A stretch of DNA of 64,000 nucleotides. It comes from Rhizoclosmatium globosum. Lineage: Eukaryota; Chytridiomycota; Chytridiomycetes; Chytridiales; Chytriomycetaceae. Location of the stretch: positions 62,001 to 126,000 of the forward strand of contig MCGO01000106.1 of NCBI GenBank assembly GCA_002104985.1. The letters run 5' to 3'. This document shows, one piece after another, positions 44,498 through 57,844 of this stretch (position 1 is the first letter of the stretch; the number at the start of each line of letters is the position of its first letter). The notes beneath the pieces were generated by a model. That model was not told the DNA's origin and did not search any database. It saw only the letters and a program-made list of their open reading frames with translations. A program made the position numbers and the translations under genes.

Positions 44498-46405
44498 TCA
44501 TGCACAAACCCAAAACAATGCCATAAGCAAGAACGAAAAAATCATATCAACTTGCGAACGTTTGCCCGAACTTGTAGTTGTTGCCGTATTGGCAAAGTTG
44601 ACAACCTTGCAGCGTGTCGAGAAACAAAGCTGACCATCTGGACACCACGCCGCAGAAGTATTCCCGGCAGTGCACGAGCAGTGTCCATTATCACAATAAC
44701 TCTGCAAAGACCCACATTGAATACCACATCCACCACAGTTACTTGTGTCACCCATCGTTCCTAATATTAAAGCCTATTAATTTCAACAAATGAACGTAAC
44801 CATCCAAATCACCTGAGCTGCAATCACACATCCCACCAACACAATTCAACCCGTTCTTACACACAATCCCACAAGCACCACAATTATTATTGTCATACAA
44901 CTGTCCCGTGGGACAAGTGCATTCGGCAGGGAGGTTCGATTCGTTCCGCTGTGGCTCAAAATGGAAATTCGGATTCATCCACAGGTTCGGGTTTGGCGTC
45001 ATGCAGTTTCCAGTGACGTCTAAAGATTGGATGTTGGCTAAGGCTCCAAAGCCGAGTGGGATTGGTCCTGTGAAGAGATTTCCAGAAAGGGAACTGGAAT
45101 TTGAGTTAGATGACATGATTTGGGAAACGAAATTTTGCAATTACATTGTCTTGAGTCCATAGATTTTACATATATTGGTTGGGATTTGTCCAATCAAGTT
45201 GTTATTGCTCAAGTCCAGGTTTGTGAGGGCGGGGATTTGACCAACAGCGAGAGGAATCGTTCCGTTTAAGTTGTTGCTGCCAAAATTCACGTCAAATAAG
45301 TTGTTGCATTTGTTGATCGAGGTTGGAATAGGCCCAGTCAATTGGTTTCCTTCGAGATGGCTAAATTTACATAAATAAATTAGAAGCTTGTCTTCTTTCA
45401 CATTAGTTTTCATGAATTACATGGAGATCAGCTGACGCAATTTTGCAAACGTGTTGGGTATGGTGCCATTCAACTGGTTATACCCAAGATTTCTACAATA
45501 ACACATGAACACTTTCGCAGCTGCCAAAAAATGAACATACAGTGATTGCAATGTTGGCACACTCATCAAAGAATCAGGAATAGGACCCGAAAGCTCGTTT
45601 CTCGATAAATCACTGCATCCGAAAGAATTAATCGTGATTGAATTATAAAGATAAATCTCACAGATAATTCAATTGGCCGAATGATGAAATCCAGGTTGGA
45701 ATCGGTCCACTAAATTCGTTTCCGGCAAGCTCCCTACTCAAACGTAAGTATCTTCAAAAGTACTTTTGCGGACGTTACAAATGCTGAATAGATGCTAGCT
45801 TAGACAGTGCGGATGGAATAGGACCGGTAATCGAATTGTTTGAAAGAATCCTACCATAATTTAGTTGCTTATTGTGCTCGCAAAGAACGTACAATAGTTG
45901 CAGGTTGTTCATCGAGCCAAGGCCATCGATTGGGCCGGTTATTTGATTATTCGATAAGACTCTGCCGTTTTGGAATAAGTTCAACACGATAGATGTCTTG
46001 GCTCACAATGAATTCAGCGCCAGGTCCTGCACACAACTCGGAATAGTTCCAGTCATATTATTTCCTGCATAGTTACTGATGATGTGGGCATAAGACATCG
46101 ATGACACTTCACACCTTAAACTTGAAACCGAACTCACAGGTATTGAAGAGACCCAAGACCACAAAAAAGCATCGGCATGGGTCCAGGAGCAATTCCGACA
46201 TTACTTAAAACTCTAACAGAAAAGCTTTAGCCTTGTGGCGAGAGTATTCTAGGAGTGTTTACAATGAGCTGATCTTTTGATGACCAACAGAATCAGCGAT
46301 GCACTTGACGTATTTGGATTGGCAGCAATCTGATCCTGTAGGAAAGAGGTTTTTGAACCACATGGTGAGCCCGGTGCAGTCCGGAGAAGTCGTCGTTGTC
46401 GGCAT
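44498..46405 (-). CDS. LRR surface protein with one leucine-rich repeat per exon and Cys-rich tail
   Basis: Eleven exons: 46405-about 46264, 46212-46138, 46075-46007, 45961-45893, 45850-45779, 45733-45662, 45612-45541, 45492-45421, 45360-45145, 45093-44813, 44760-44498. All internal introns have phase 2, and exons 2-8 are 69-75 bases, each coding one 23-25-residue LRR (for example LSRNELSGPIPDSLMSVPTL). Exon 9 is exactly three repeats long (216 bases). Exon 1 holds the cap DCTGLTMWF...DCCQSKYVKC. After the LRRs come two Cys-rich motifs (NCGACGIVCKNGLNC; NCGGCGIQCGS) and a hydrophobic end (MIFSFLLMALFWVCA) like a GPI-attachment signal. A signal peptide is not seen; an upstream exon may be missing. 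Confidence 0.82.
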
Positions 46406-46489
46406 TGTTGTCGGATGAAAGTGACAATTTGAAAGACTCCAAATAATTCATATAACATACATCATGTATTCGGTGAATCAATACGAAAA

Positions 46490-48030
46490 TTATCGCTGGT
46501 TCTTCAGCACTTGGTCCACAATTCTCAAATCAACCACCTTCTCGCGCTCCTTTCCGCGCTTAACACCTTCAGCCCTCTCAAACGCGTCCAAAACTTTCCA
46601 CCCTTTATAAGAAACTGGTTCAATACCTTTTTCCTTCAAGATTGGTGCGATTCCGTTGAATCCTGATTTAGAGCTGGCGGGTTTTGTGGATCCAACATCT
46701 TGTAACACTGACTCGGCAGTCTCAATAGCATCATACATTGTGGCAGCAATAACGCCAACAGCACCGCGCTTAATCCAACCGCTTGCATACAATCCTGGAA
46801 CAACCTTGTGAGAGACATCCAAAACACGGCCACGGGTATTTGGAATGAGACCTTTAGATGAGTCAAAGGGTACTTCGCTGGTTGATGTTGTGATTGGATT
46901 TCCAGTGTATCCCAAGGACGTGATTAAGAGCCCACACGGAATGTCTACATACTCCATTGGATTCGTGGTTACTTTAGAACCAAGTGGGGATGCAGAAGCA
47001 ACAGGATCCATTCGCTGGAAACGCACAGCTTCCAAGTGCTTCTGTGTGTTGAGAATAATTTCACGGGGTGATAGGAACCAGTTGAGGTGCCATTGTTTTG
47101 GGGCTGATGGATCGCGTTCAACAGAGTGAAGAATTTGCATGAGGCGTTTTGGGCCACGGTCTAAGGACTCATCTGATTCCGAATTGACATAAGGGGAGGT
47201 TGAGAGGATTGGAGTTGGGGCGAGAGAAGTTCCTGGGAGTTTTGTCATTTCGCGGAGCTCTTTTGCTGTGAACGCGGTTTGGTAAGGACCACGACGAGCA
47301 ACGAGGGGACTTGTGAAATAGTGCTCTTCTCGAGGAGGCAAGAACTGTGTCTGGATATCTGTTTTTGCGAGGTCTTTGAGGGGAGTGAGAAGGATACGAG
47401 CGACATCGAGAGCCACGTTTCCTTGACCAACAATTACAGCTGTGTCCGTTGAGGATAGGTCAATGGGAGGGGTTTGGGCTGGAGAGTCAGAGGGAAAGCC
47501 ATTGACCCATTTGACGAATTCATGAGCAGAGTGCTATGGGTCTTTAACTAATCAAATATGATGTTTATACTCACACTCCCTTTGTTGTTCCTTCATGGCA
47601 GATACCCAACTTCTTTGGCTGTTCGCTCCATAGGCCAACACCACTGCATCGTACTGTTCGCGAAGCTGAGCCACGGACACATCGCGTCCAACATTCACAT
47701 TTCCAAAGAACGAAAAGCGGGGCTCGGCTGAGGCAAATGCATCAAACTTGTTGATCACTTTCTGAGTTTCTTTGTTAGACAGCCAGCCATCCAAAGCAGT
47801 CCAGATACGCATTAATACCTTTGCATCCGAGTGATCGGGAGCAATGCCAAAGCGAACAAGGCCAAAGGGCATTGGCAGCTTCTCAAACATGTCAACAGCA
47901 ACTGATGCGTTTCCCTTGAGCACATGTTGGGCCGTGTAGAACGCAGCTTAATTAACTGTTAGATAGACAGAAACACTATGGTCAAGAGCAACTCACCAGG
48001 TCCACTTCCCACAATCACAACTCTGAACAT
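46490..48030 (-). CDS. ARH1: Mitochondrial NADPH:adrenodoxin oxidoreductase
   Basis: ATG at 48030 starts MFRVVIVGSGP|AAFYTAQHVL, the FAD-binding GxGxxA fingerprint, split by an intron. EKLPMPFGLVRFGIAPDH follows, as in all adrenodoxin reductases. The NADP site is VIVGQGNVALDVARILL, and GYTGNPI and LYASGWIKRGAVGVIAATM close the fold. This enzyme feeds electrons to mitochondrial ferredoxin for iron-sulphur cluster and haem A synthesis. Near 47610 the frame slips: AAAGAAGTTGG should have one more A to read SQRKLGICHEGTTKGV. About 460 residues. Start lies 69 bases from the divergent RuvB-like 2 gene. Confidence 0.93.
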
Positions 48031-48099
48031 TTCTCAAGTTCTTTCTTCTTCTTTCTTTTTCTCAAATCCAACAAAACAAACAAACCCGCCAAACAACAA

Positions 48100-50005
<1,906 letters not shown>

Positions 50006-50300
50006 TTGTGAGTTTTGTCTGGATGAAGGGGCAACTCGGATGTTTGATTGGCGTGATTTCCCTTGTTTCAGTTTCTAACTTGTATTGTTTATCTCGTTTT
50101 ACGCTCTATTTAATTTGAAGAATGACTTGAAACTTTGTTCTAGAAGCTGGCTAGTATTTATGATTGGAAGTGTCACAAAAGCACCAAAGCAGAGTCCCAA
50201 AACCTCACTTCTCTCCTGGTCTCTATACTCTCCTTTATCCTTTGTTACAACACGTTTAACTTATGCAGGCATATAGTATCCGCTCTTCTAACTGGCAACA

Positions 50301-51056
50301 ATGGATTCAATCCTCACCAACCCCAAATATCACGACATCTTTTCCATTCTCAAGGGATTCCGAAACGGAGCCGTATATGGAGCAAGAATTAGATTCCCAC
50401 ATGCCCTTGTTATGCAGGTCCTGTTCGGAACTGGAACGTGAGTCCGTGTTGGCTGCCCTGAGCCAAAACACTTAGATCACTCAGTTACTAATGAGGCATA
50501 CACAGCATCGAACAGAAATTCAAACGTATCACAGAAGCTACAATTCAACACTCTCGAAACCTCGCCTTCTTTGTGACAATCTACAAAACTCTGATGGTTC
50601 TTCAACGACGCATCAAAGGACGAGAGGACAGCGCGGATTCCTTTATTGCCGGTTTAATCGGAGGATACTTTATCTTTGGAGACGACAACAACATCAATCA
50701 GCAGATAAACATGTATTTGTTGTCGAGAATCACGTTTGGGATTGCGAAGATGGCTGTGAAGCGGGGTATTGTGCCAGAACCTCCTCATTCGTTTCCTATT
50801 TTCGCAGCTACTGTGTGGGGTAAGTTGGGGGATTGTTTGTGTTTGTTAGAATCTAATCCGGATTTATCAAAGGAATCGTAATGTGGCAGTTCCGACATGA
50901 GCGTGATGTATTGCAGAGCTCTTTGCAATCGTCGATGCAGGTATGTCTATTATTCGCTGTGGATTGTTTTAGTTGTTACTTATTCTTCCGCAGTTCTTGT
51001 ACAACGACTCCGAAGTCTTTTCAAACTTGGGAAATTGGTTGTGGAGAAATCGCTAG
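50301..51056 (+). CDS. Peroxisomal membrane protein 4 (PXMP4/PMP24), Tim17-family
   Basis: ATG at 50301 begins MDSILTNPKYHDIFSILKGF, then VYGARIRFPHALVMQVLFGT; after an intron ending near 50506 come HSRNLAFFVTIYKTLMVLQR, DSFIAGLIGGYFIFGDDNNI and MYLLSRITFGIAKMAVKRG. These are the diagnostic stretches of PXMP4. Two more short introns (near 50820 and 50940-50993) precede the end FLYNDSEVFSNLGNWLWRNR. About 200 residues with Tim17-like helices; peroxisomal membrane by homology. It converges on the ribosome recycling factor, 40 bases between stops. Confidence 0.9.
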
Positions 51057-51096
51057 GGTATCTCAAGATGCCATACATGATTTATTGTGGGAAGTC

Positions 51097-51972
51097 TTAG
51101 TGGGATGCGACTTCTTTCTTCTTTGCTTCCACAGCGGCATCAACGTCCTTCATAAATACATCATGCTCCTTTTGAATCTTGTCTTCAATCTTTTTAACTT
51201 CATCCGTTGACTTGATCTTGAGTTTCTTGAGATCAACACGTGCAGTTGCACGTAAATCTCTGATCTGAGTACGATGCTTTTCGGCAATTTGAGAAATAGA
51301 TTTGATGATAGTTTCGCGATGTTCTGCGCTCATTCTAGCCATACTGTTAGTTTTCGTTTTTCGAACACGTTTGTGACAGCTTACTTTGGAACTGTGACTT
51401 TCAGTGTTGATCCGTCAACTTTCTGAGGACTCAGGCCAAGCTTTGCATCACGAATAGACTTCTCAGCGAATGGAGTATACTATTCCACAGCCACTAATAA
51501 ATGACTGCTCAACGTTCAACCCAAAAACTCACGTCTTCATCGTTCAACACAACCATCAAAGTATGAGCATCCTTTGTAGAAATCTGAGCAATCTCAGATA
51601 GAGCAACAGCACCCTTTCCCTTCTTCTCCATCACAACCTGCACCTTATCCAAAAGGGCTGGGTTCGCCCTTCCCAAAGTGATGCTGGTGCTCAAGTTGTC
51701 CTTCAAACGATCAATACAGCTTCGCATCTTTAGCTGCATCTTGGACATGTCGAATTCAGGTGGGGAACATCGTTATCATCGTCCTTTTGCTGTTTGCCGC
51801 CTTTGGACTTTGACGCAGGTTCCTTCTTTTTGGCGGCATAGAAGCGGATTGATGGAGCGGTATTGATTGAGAGAAGTGGTGGACGGGATACGACGAAGTG
51901 TTGAAGTGGCTGAGACCGCAATGACAGCTGATGCGTGAATTGAACACACCGAAATGACAATGATTGGAACAT
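51097..51972 (-). CDS. RRF1: Mitochondrial ribosome recycling factor
   Basis: N-terminus is a basic, Arg/Ser/Leu-rich targeting peptide (FQSLSFRCVQFTHQLSLRSQ). The body has MSKMQLKMRSCIDRLKDNLS, LGRANPALLDKVQVVMEKKG, then YTPFAEKSIRDAKLGLSPQK and VDGSTLKVTVP, and the final helices RMSAEHRETIIKSISQIAEK and so on, all in the order of RRF. Introns near 51527-51488 and 51387-51347. Near 51765 one missing C (CCCC should be CCCCC) breaks the frame between the linker and PPEFDMSK. RRF splits the ribosome after termination, here in mitochondria. Confidence 0.92.
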
Positions 51973-52240
51973 CTTTTTGTAGAATATTTACACGAAAGAA
52001 AAGAAAAGAAAGAAACGAATTGAGGAAATGAATGGGTACTTTGATTTATATTGATTGCTCGCTCAATTTCTGTCAGCACAACAATAGTTATTAAGAACTA
52101 GAAAGATGATAATCAACCTTTTCCATTATTTTATTGTTATTTGTAGTTTTGTGATGTGCATTCATCTCTAGCGCCACCGCCCAAGCCTGAGTCCCATCAG
52201 CGTTTTCTTCCCTGAATCTCTAAAGACCCAGAACACAACA

Positions 52241-53313
52241 ATGGCACGCAAAGCTATTAACGTCGACGATCTATTGAAAGACTTGGACATGAGTCTGAAC
52301 GAGCTCAACGAGGGTGCTGATGGTGAGTAGGATCACACTGGGCTGCATGGGGCACCTTGTTAATTGATCGCTTGCAGCCGCAGCCGCCGTCGCAGCGCCG
52401 ACAAAGAGTGGATTGCATGATGCCCTCAACTCTTCCTCTCACGGAGAGGATGATGCATATGGTGACTTTTTGGATTCTTATGGTGAGGAGCAAGTGGAAG
52501 CTGTGAGTCAAAGTGCCTGAACCTTCTTGGATAAGCACCATTCTGACACTTGACTTTCTTTAGCCTGTGATCCCTACTATTCCAGTCCCTTCTGTCGTAG
52601 CGCCACCTGTTCAATACAGACAACCCCAACCCCTACCAGCCACACCTGTTTCATATCCACAGTACCCTCCACCCACAAGAAAACCTTTACCCTCCAGACC
52701 ACCATCTGCATCCACTAATGCGCCTGGTATGGTTCAAAGAATGAACTCAAACCCCGGTGTCAATGGACAGATGAACGGATTCGGTATGGGAGCAGGACCT
52801 TCCGACAACCTCAGACGTGAGTTTATTGCCATTACACCACGTGTATCCAGTCAAGGCGGTGCTGAAATGGAACGCCGCGGGTCAACTTCCACAACCATGA
52901 CCTCGATGACGTCAGCATCAGCCAATTCACCTGAAGTGTCAGACGAAGTCCGGTTGCTTCGTGAACAGCTGGAACGGGCAAAGATTGAATTGCTGGAGCT
53001 TGCACAACAAAAGGCTTCCGTTCCAACATCCGTGCAATCGATGCCAGCTAGAAAAGAATACGAAGAATTCCAGGGCGTTAACAAACCAATGGCTGCGCCG
53101 AAATCAAAGGGAGACGCTTCATCCATCACTTCTGGAAAGAGTGGGAAGAGTGCCAAGAGCACAAGTAGTGGCTGGTTTGGAATGTCGCGTTCCAAGTCAA
53201 ACTCCAATGTTAAAGCAGACGGAAGTGCGAAACCAAAGAAGAAGGAGAAGGAGAAGGACCTTCCACTGTATTTGACCACCTCCATGACCCTTGGAGCAGG
53301 AGGTCGATTCTAA
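52241..53313 (+). CDS. LD-motif array gene 1 (LD-like helix, coiled coil, RSKS segment, GGRF tail)
   Basis: Three exons: 52241-52322, 52378-52502, 52564-53313; 318 residues. Exon 1 encodes only the N-terminal helix INVDDLLKDLDMSLNELNEG. Exon 2 adds an acidic motif, AYGDFLDSYGEEQ. Exon 3 gives a proline-rich linker, a short coiled coil (VRLLREQLERAKIELLELAQ), EFQGVNKPM, a Ser/Lys stretch (ASSITSGKSGKSAKS), GWFGMSRSKSNSN, a Lys run and the end LPLYLTTSMTLGAGGRF. No signal peptide, membrane helix or known enzyme domain. First member of a seven-gene tandem family; every later member on this strand shares some of these modules. I infer an adaptor protein. Confidence 0.78.
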
Positions 53314-53490
53314 CTTTACATAGACAATTTCATTCGAGTTTCTTTCCTTTTCTACGCAATTAAAGAAGGTTTCCTTTTTTGACTTTGATCAGAATCCACC
53401 AAATAGAATTTTCACCGTTGGTCACGTGACAGGGAGACACCCTCTTGCATCTTTGACCAGTCAATTTGTGATTCTGAAACCATCCCTTCA

Positions 53491-55344
53491 ATGGCGAGCA
53501 ACTTGGACAATCTCCTCGCTGATCTTGAGAACGAGTACGAAGGTAATCAGCTTCATCTATCGTGGGGCCAAGAGAATGGGTCTGACACTTGTGACAGGTG
53601 CTGCTGTTACCAGCTCTGTGAAGCGAAACACCACCACCAGATCAGTCAAGGTCGCAATTGAAGATTTGGAGTCGGATCTGTATGACTTCCTCGATAATTA
53701 CGGCGACGAGGAAGAAGAGGAAGTGCCAGCGGGGGATGCCCAATTTACTGTCGACACCTCCAAGTTCCTCTCAATTCAAGAGCCCCAGGTACCTTCATCC
53801 GTGTCAACACAACCATCAAATGAACCTGTCGCTGCTGGAGCCGCAAAGAAGTTGGAGGATTTGGATTTTAAGTTTGAGGGAGAGGATGACGTTGTGACAG
53901 CGGTAGTGGAGCAATCACAACCTGCCCCTGTTGCTGAATCTATTGAACCATTGCAGAATGAGCAGCAGAGAGAGGTGGAACAAGTCGCTCAAGCTGACAA
54001 CACTGATAACGATGCCGACCACTTCCCACCAGTCAAAAACCTAATTAATCACTTCACTGCCATTGCTGTTGCTCAGGATAAGCGGGTGGAGGAAGCGCCT
54101 GTTCCGTCTTCTGTTGCTGCCAGCATTAACGAGGAAGTCTTTGTCGATGCCGTACCTGTAATTGAGGAAGTTGTATCTGCTCCTGTTCCCGTCGTCGCCC
54201 CAGTTGTCGCTCCAGTGGAGGAAGTTCCTGTTGCTGTTGAGGAAGTCGTTGAGGAAGTTGCGGTTGAGCAAAAGGTGGAGTACGATTTCATTCATGCGGC
54301 AGAAGGTGCCGCTGTCCAGGGCGAAGAGTTGTCTGTCGTCTCTGGAAACGGGCTTGAACGGGCGGAATCTAAGTATGTCATTCATCAGGAGGTTCCTCAA
54401 CCTGTTGCTGTTGTCGGAACTGTGAAGTACGAGGAGCAGGCCTCTGTCGTTGTTGATGCAAAGTCTGCTGTTGTTGAGAGACAGGAGGTGATTGAAGAGC
54501 CTGTTGCGCCACTCGTGCAACCGCAAATTTCTGAGCGAGGATCTTCAACAAAGGAGCGATCAATGTCCATCTATTCGGAGTCCATTCAGTATATCTCGAA
54601 AAGAGACTCGGTTTTGGATAGTGATATCCAAGTCCAAATTATTCGTCTGCGTGGACAAATCGACCGTACTCGTATCGTATGTAGTTCTTTTCAGTTAATA
54701 TCTGATGGCTAACTGCTTGTTTCCAGCTTATCAACGAACAACTCCGTCTGAGAAATATGCCACCTCTCGAACCAGGTCAATACTCTCTGCCAGCCATTCA
54801 ACCATCAAAACGAGGATCTATTATCTCAACAGTCTCAAACGCTGTTTATTCAGCTATCACTAGCGTGACTGGACCTGCTTCTCCAACCACCCCAAGCCCA
54901 GCCACTCCAGGCCCTACTGCCCAAGACCTTGAAATTCAGCGTATGCGTGAAGAACTCGAACGAACCAAGCGTGAAATTGCTGACAAGCAGAAGCAGACCA
55001 TTACCCCCTACACACCTGCTCCCCCACCAGCAAACGTTGCGCGACCATTACCACCCCAAGAGCAATCCGATTTCCCAGGCGTTGACAAGGTGATTGAATA
55101 CAAGAAACCAAGCAAGAACAACGACAGTGCCTCTATCACCTCTGGAAAGAGTAACAAGAGCAACACCGGTTCTAGTTGGGGTCTGTTCCGTTCCAAGAGC
55201 ACAAAGTCGATGAAGGAGGCTGCTGATGCAAACGACAAGCCTGTGAAGGAGCGTAAGAAGAGCATTAAGCCTAACGCTGACAAACCACCACCACTCTACA
55301 TGACTTCTCCACACATGATGATGGGTGGTGGTGGTCGTTTCTAG
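53491..55344 (+). CDS. LD-motif array gene 2 (best LD match, GGRF tail)
   Basis: Three exons: 53491-53542, 53598-54676, 54727-55344; 582 residues. Exon 1 encodes MASNLDNLLADLENEYE; LDNLLADL fits the paxillin LD consensus (LDxLLxxL). The same acidic motif as gene 1 follows (LYDFLDNYGDEEEEEVP), then a long Val/Glu-rich region, QVQIIRLRGQIDRTRI|LINEQLRLRNMPPLEPGQ, a coiled coil (LEIQRMREELERTKREIADK), FPGVDKVIEYKKPS, SASITSGKSNKS, WGLFRSKSTKSMKE and the end PLYMTSPHMMMGGGGRF. The largest member of the array. No known enzyme domain. Confidence 0.8.
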
Positions 55345-55470
55345 ACGACTTGTATTACAGTACAGTAGATGAAATAAAGTTTATGTTCTTTTTCGATTAA
55401 ATTTTGAAACCATTTGCAGCAATTTCGAATAATTTTTGACAACCAAAACAGCACGCGCCAAATTTCAGAT

Positions 55471-56235
55471 ATGCCTGGGGAAGCACAACAAGCGGCAGCC
55501 GTGGATAGAGCCCTGTTAATGAAGTCGAGGACGTTTTCTGAGGAGTCTGATGCGAATCGTCTGGGATCTGAGACTGATTCCGTGCTGGATAACGACACTC
55601 AAGTACAGATCATTCGGCTGCGTGGCCAAATAGAGCGTACTCGCATCGTAAGTGACTGTTCAAAATTCTTAGTCGAAACTTCTGACTTCAACTCGATCTA
55701 TGTCTAGTTGATCAATGAACAGCTGCGATTGCGAAATATGCAACCGTTGGAGCCAGGTCAGACTACGTTGCCAGCCCCATCCAAGAGAACATCAATTATT
55801 TCTGCAATAACAAGTGCGGTTGGAAGCGCTATTTCAACCGTGACTGGAGTGACTTCTACTCCTGGCACTGTCAATGGTTCAGCACCATCTTCTCTGTCAA
55901 AAGAACAAGAGATTAAGCAGTTACAAGAGGAACTCAATCGTACCAGAAAAGAAATCACTGGAATTCCACAGACCCCAACTCTCTTCACACTTCCATCTGC
56001 TCAGAAGCAAGAGTTTCCTGGAGTGGACAAGGTTATCGAATACCAGCACAAGAAGACCGAGAACAGTGATAATGCGTCTATATCATCGGGAAAAAGTAAT
56101 AAGAGTGGGTTTGGATTGTTTCGCTCCAAGAGCACCAAGTCTCTGAAAGAAGGTGATATTGCTTCATCAAAGACAGTGAAGCCAGTGAGAGAGCGCAAGA
56201 AGAGTATTGTGTCAAAGTCTCCATGGGCGGCTTGA
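55471..56235 (+). CDS. LD-motif array gene 3 (partial duplicate of gene 2, no LD motif)
   Basis: Two exons: 55471-55647 and 55708-56235; 234 residues. It aligns with the second half of gene 2: SVLDNDTQVQIIRLRGQIER, with the intron at exactly the same codon (RTRI|LINEQ), LRLRNMQPLEPGQTTLPA, the coiled coil IKQLQEELNRTRKEITG, FPGVDKVIEYQHKK, NASISSGKSNKSGFGLFRSK. It lacks both the N-terminal LD-like exon and the C-terminal GGRF tail, ending in SIVSKSPWAA. It looks like a segmental duplicate that acquired its own start. Confidence 0.78.
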
Positions 56236-56346
56236 GTTTTATAAGTTTGAATATAGATTTGTTGTGCTTTTGTGATATCCTTTCGTGGAGATCCAAAAAT
56301 CAATTTGGGATCGTTTGACATTGAGACCCATTGCACAGTGCACACC

Positions 56347-57700
56347 ATGAGCAACACGATCAATGCGCTGCTGAATGAGCTGGATGAGTTCTTAATTGAT
56401 TCACCAGGTAAGGCGAGGTATTGCAGCCTTTACTTAAAGCGGGTACTCAATTGAGCCATGAGCAGAGGCAGCCCCGCCAGCCACTTCTTTTAAAGCCGAA
56501 GCCGCCGACGACGCCTACGACATTCTCTCGGCTTATTCCGAAGACACAGCCACCGAATCCGATGCACCGGAACCCGCCGCGGACGCCCGGCTCAGCAGTT
56601 CAAGTGCCTCCATTCCTCTGCCGCCATCGCCCTCGATTCCTCGCCCAACAATTAAACCACTTTTGGCCGAAAAGATGCGCCAGGATACGATCCAGGAACA
56701 GCCTCTTTCACAGCCATCGAATCGGAATGTGAGTTGTGATCACATATCAATCGCACTTTGTTTATTAAACACACACACACAATCCCCTTATTATCATGCA
56801 GAGACTTCCAAAGGGTATGAACATGCCGCCAAGTCCTGTGGCAATCAGGTCGAGCATGCTGCAGCAATCTATGCCTCCCCCAATCTACCTCAGCAGAACA
56901 ATGTCTTCCAATGGCGCCCCTGCTCCAAACCAAACATTTAACATGGCTCCTGTCAATTCTGGAGCACCTTATGTTCGATCTGGCAGGGCCAGTTTCGACA
57001 ACAATTTGCCAACTCCCAAACGAGGCTCATTTATGCCACCTCCCTCTGTTTACGAAAATGCTCAACAGCAGCAATTTGCGCGACCAATGTCTCGCACATC
57101 CGCGCAATCTTACCCTGATACAATCCAAGAGAGAGAAGAACTGGATTCTCTGCATCACCATTTCCACCAACAACAACAACTGCAACTACAACAACAAATG
57201 GAGCAGCAGTACGAAAATGAAGAAATCATGGCTCTTCGTGCAGAACTCGAGAAAACAAAGATGGTGAATAACACAATTTTCCTCAAGGGATATACAGTTG
57301 CTGACATCATTTGATTGCAGGAACTTAGCCTTCGTGCAGAATTAGAGCAAGCAAAGAAGGTATTGAGTCTTGACTGATTTGATTTTTTTAAAATATCAAT
57401 GCTAAATTCCGTCTCCAGGAAATAAGTGATCGTATCAGGGAAAATGAATTATTGTTACTGAAAGCTCAAGCTAAAGCAGCTGATTTGAAGAGCGACACCA
57501 CATCCTTAAAGTCAAAAACATCGTCAATTGGAACAGAGCAATCGAACTCGTCAAAGAAGGGGCTAGGCTGGCTTGGTCGTTCGAAAAGTACGGGATCAGC
57601 TAAACCAGCAAAGAAGAAGGCTGAAAAAGATGAAAGTAATGTACCGTTGTTCCTTGCGAACCCTTACATGATGCAAATGGGTGCTGGTGGTCGTTTTTAA
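56347..57700 (+). CDS. LD-motif array gene 4 (LD-like helix, polyQ, coiled coil, GGRF tail)
   Basis: Five exons: 56347-56407, 56466-56728, 56802-57263, 57321-57359, 57419-57700; 368 residues. Exon 1: MSNTINALLNELDEFLIDSP. Exon 2 has the acidic motif in weaker form (DAYDILSAYSEDTATE). Exon 3 is Pro/Ser-rich with a glutamine run. The coiled coil is spread over three exons (IMALRAELEKTKM|ELSLRAELEQAKK|EISDRIRENE), the middle one being just 39 bases, a repeated heptad unit. The end has GLGWLGRSKSTGS, a Lys run and VPLFLANPYMMQMGAGGRF. A CA microsatellite lies in the second intron (56769). Confidence 0.8.
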
Positions 57701-57844
57701 AGGAGTTGGTCAAGGGATGGATGTCATCACACTGGATGATATATGGATAAACTGTTGAAGCGTTATGTACACAAACCTTTCAATAAAAGCAACAGTTTCT
57801 TAGTCAAACAGAGAACAAAAAGCATCAGAAAATTCTTCCTCAAA

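Noticed and set aside
3657..46405. LRR genes as plant contamination
   Set aside because: They share strand-adjacent space, intron style and base composition with clearly fungal genes on one contiguous sequence.
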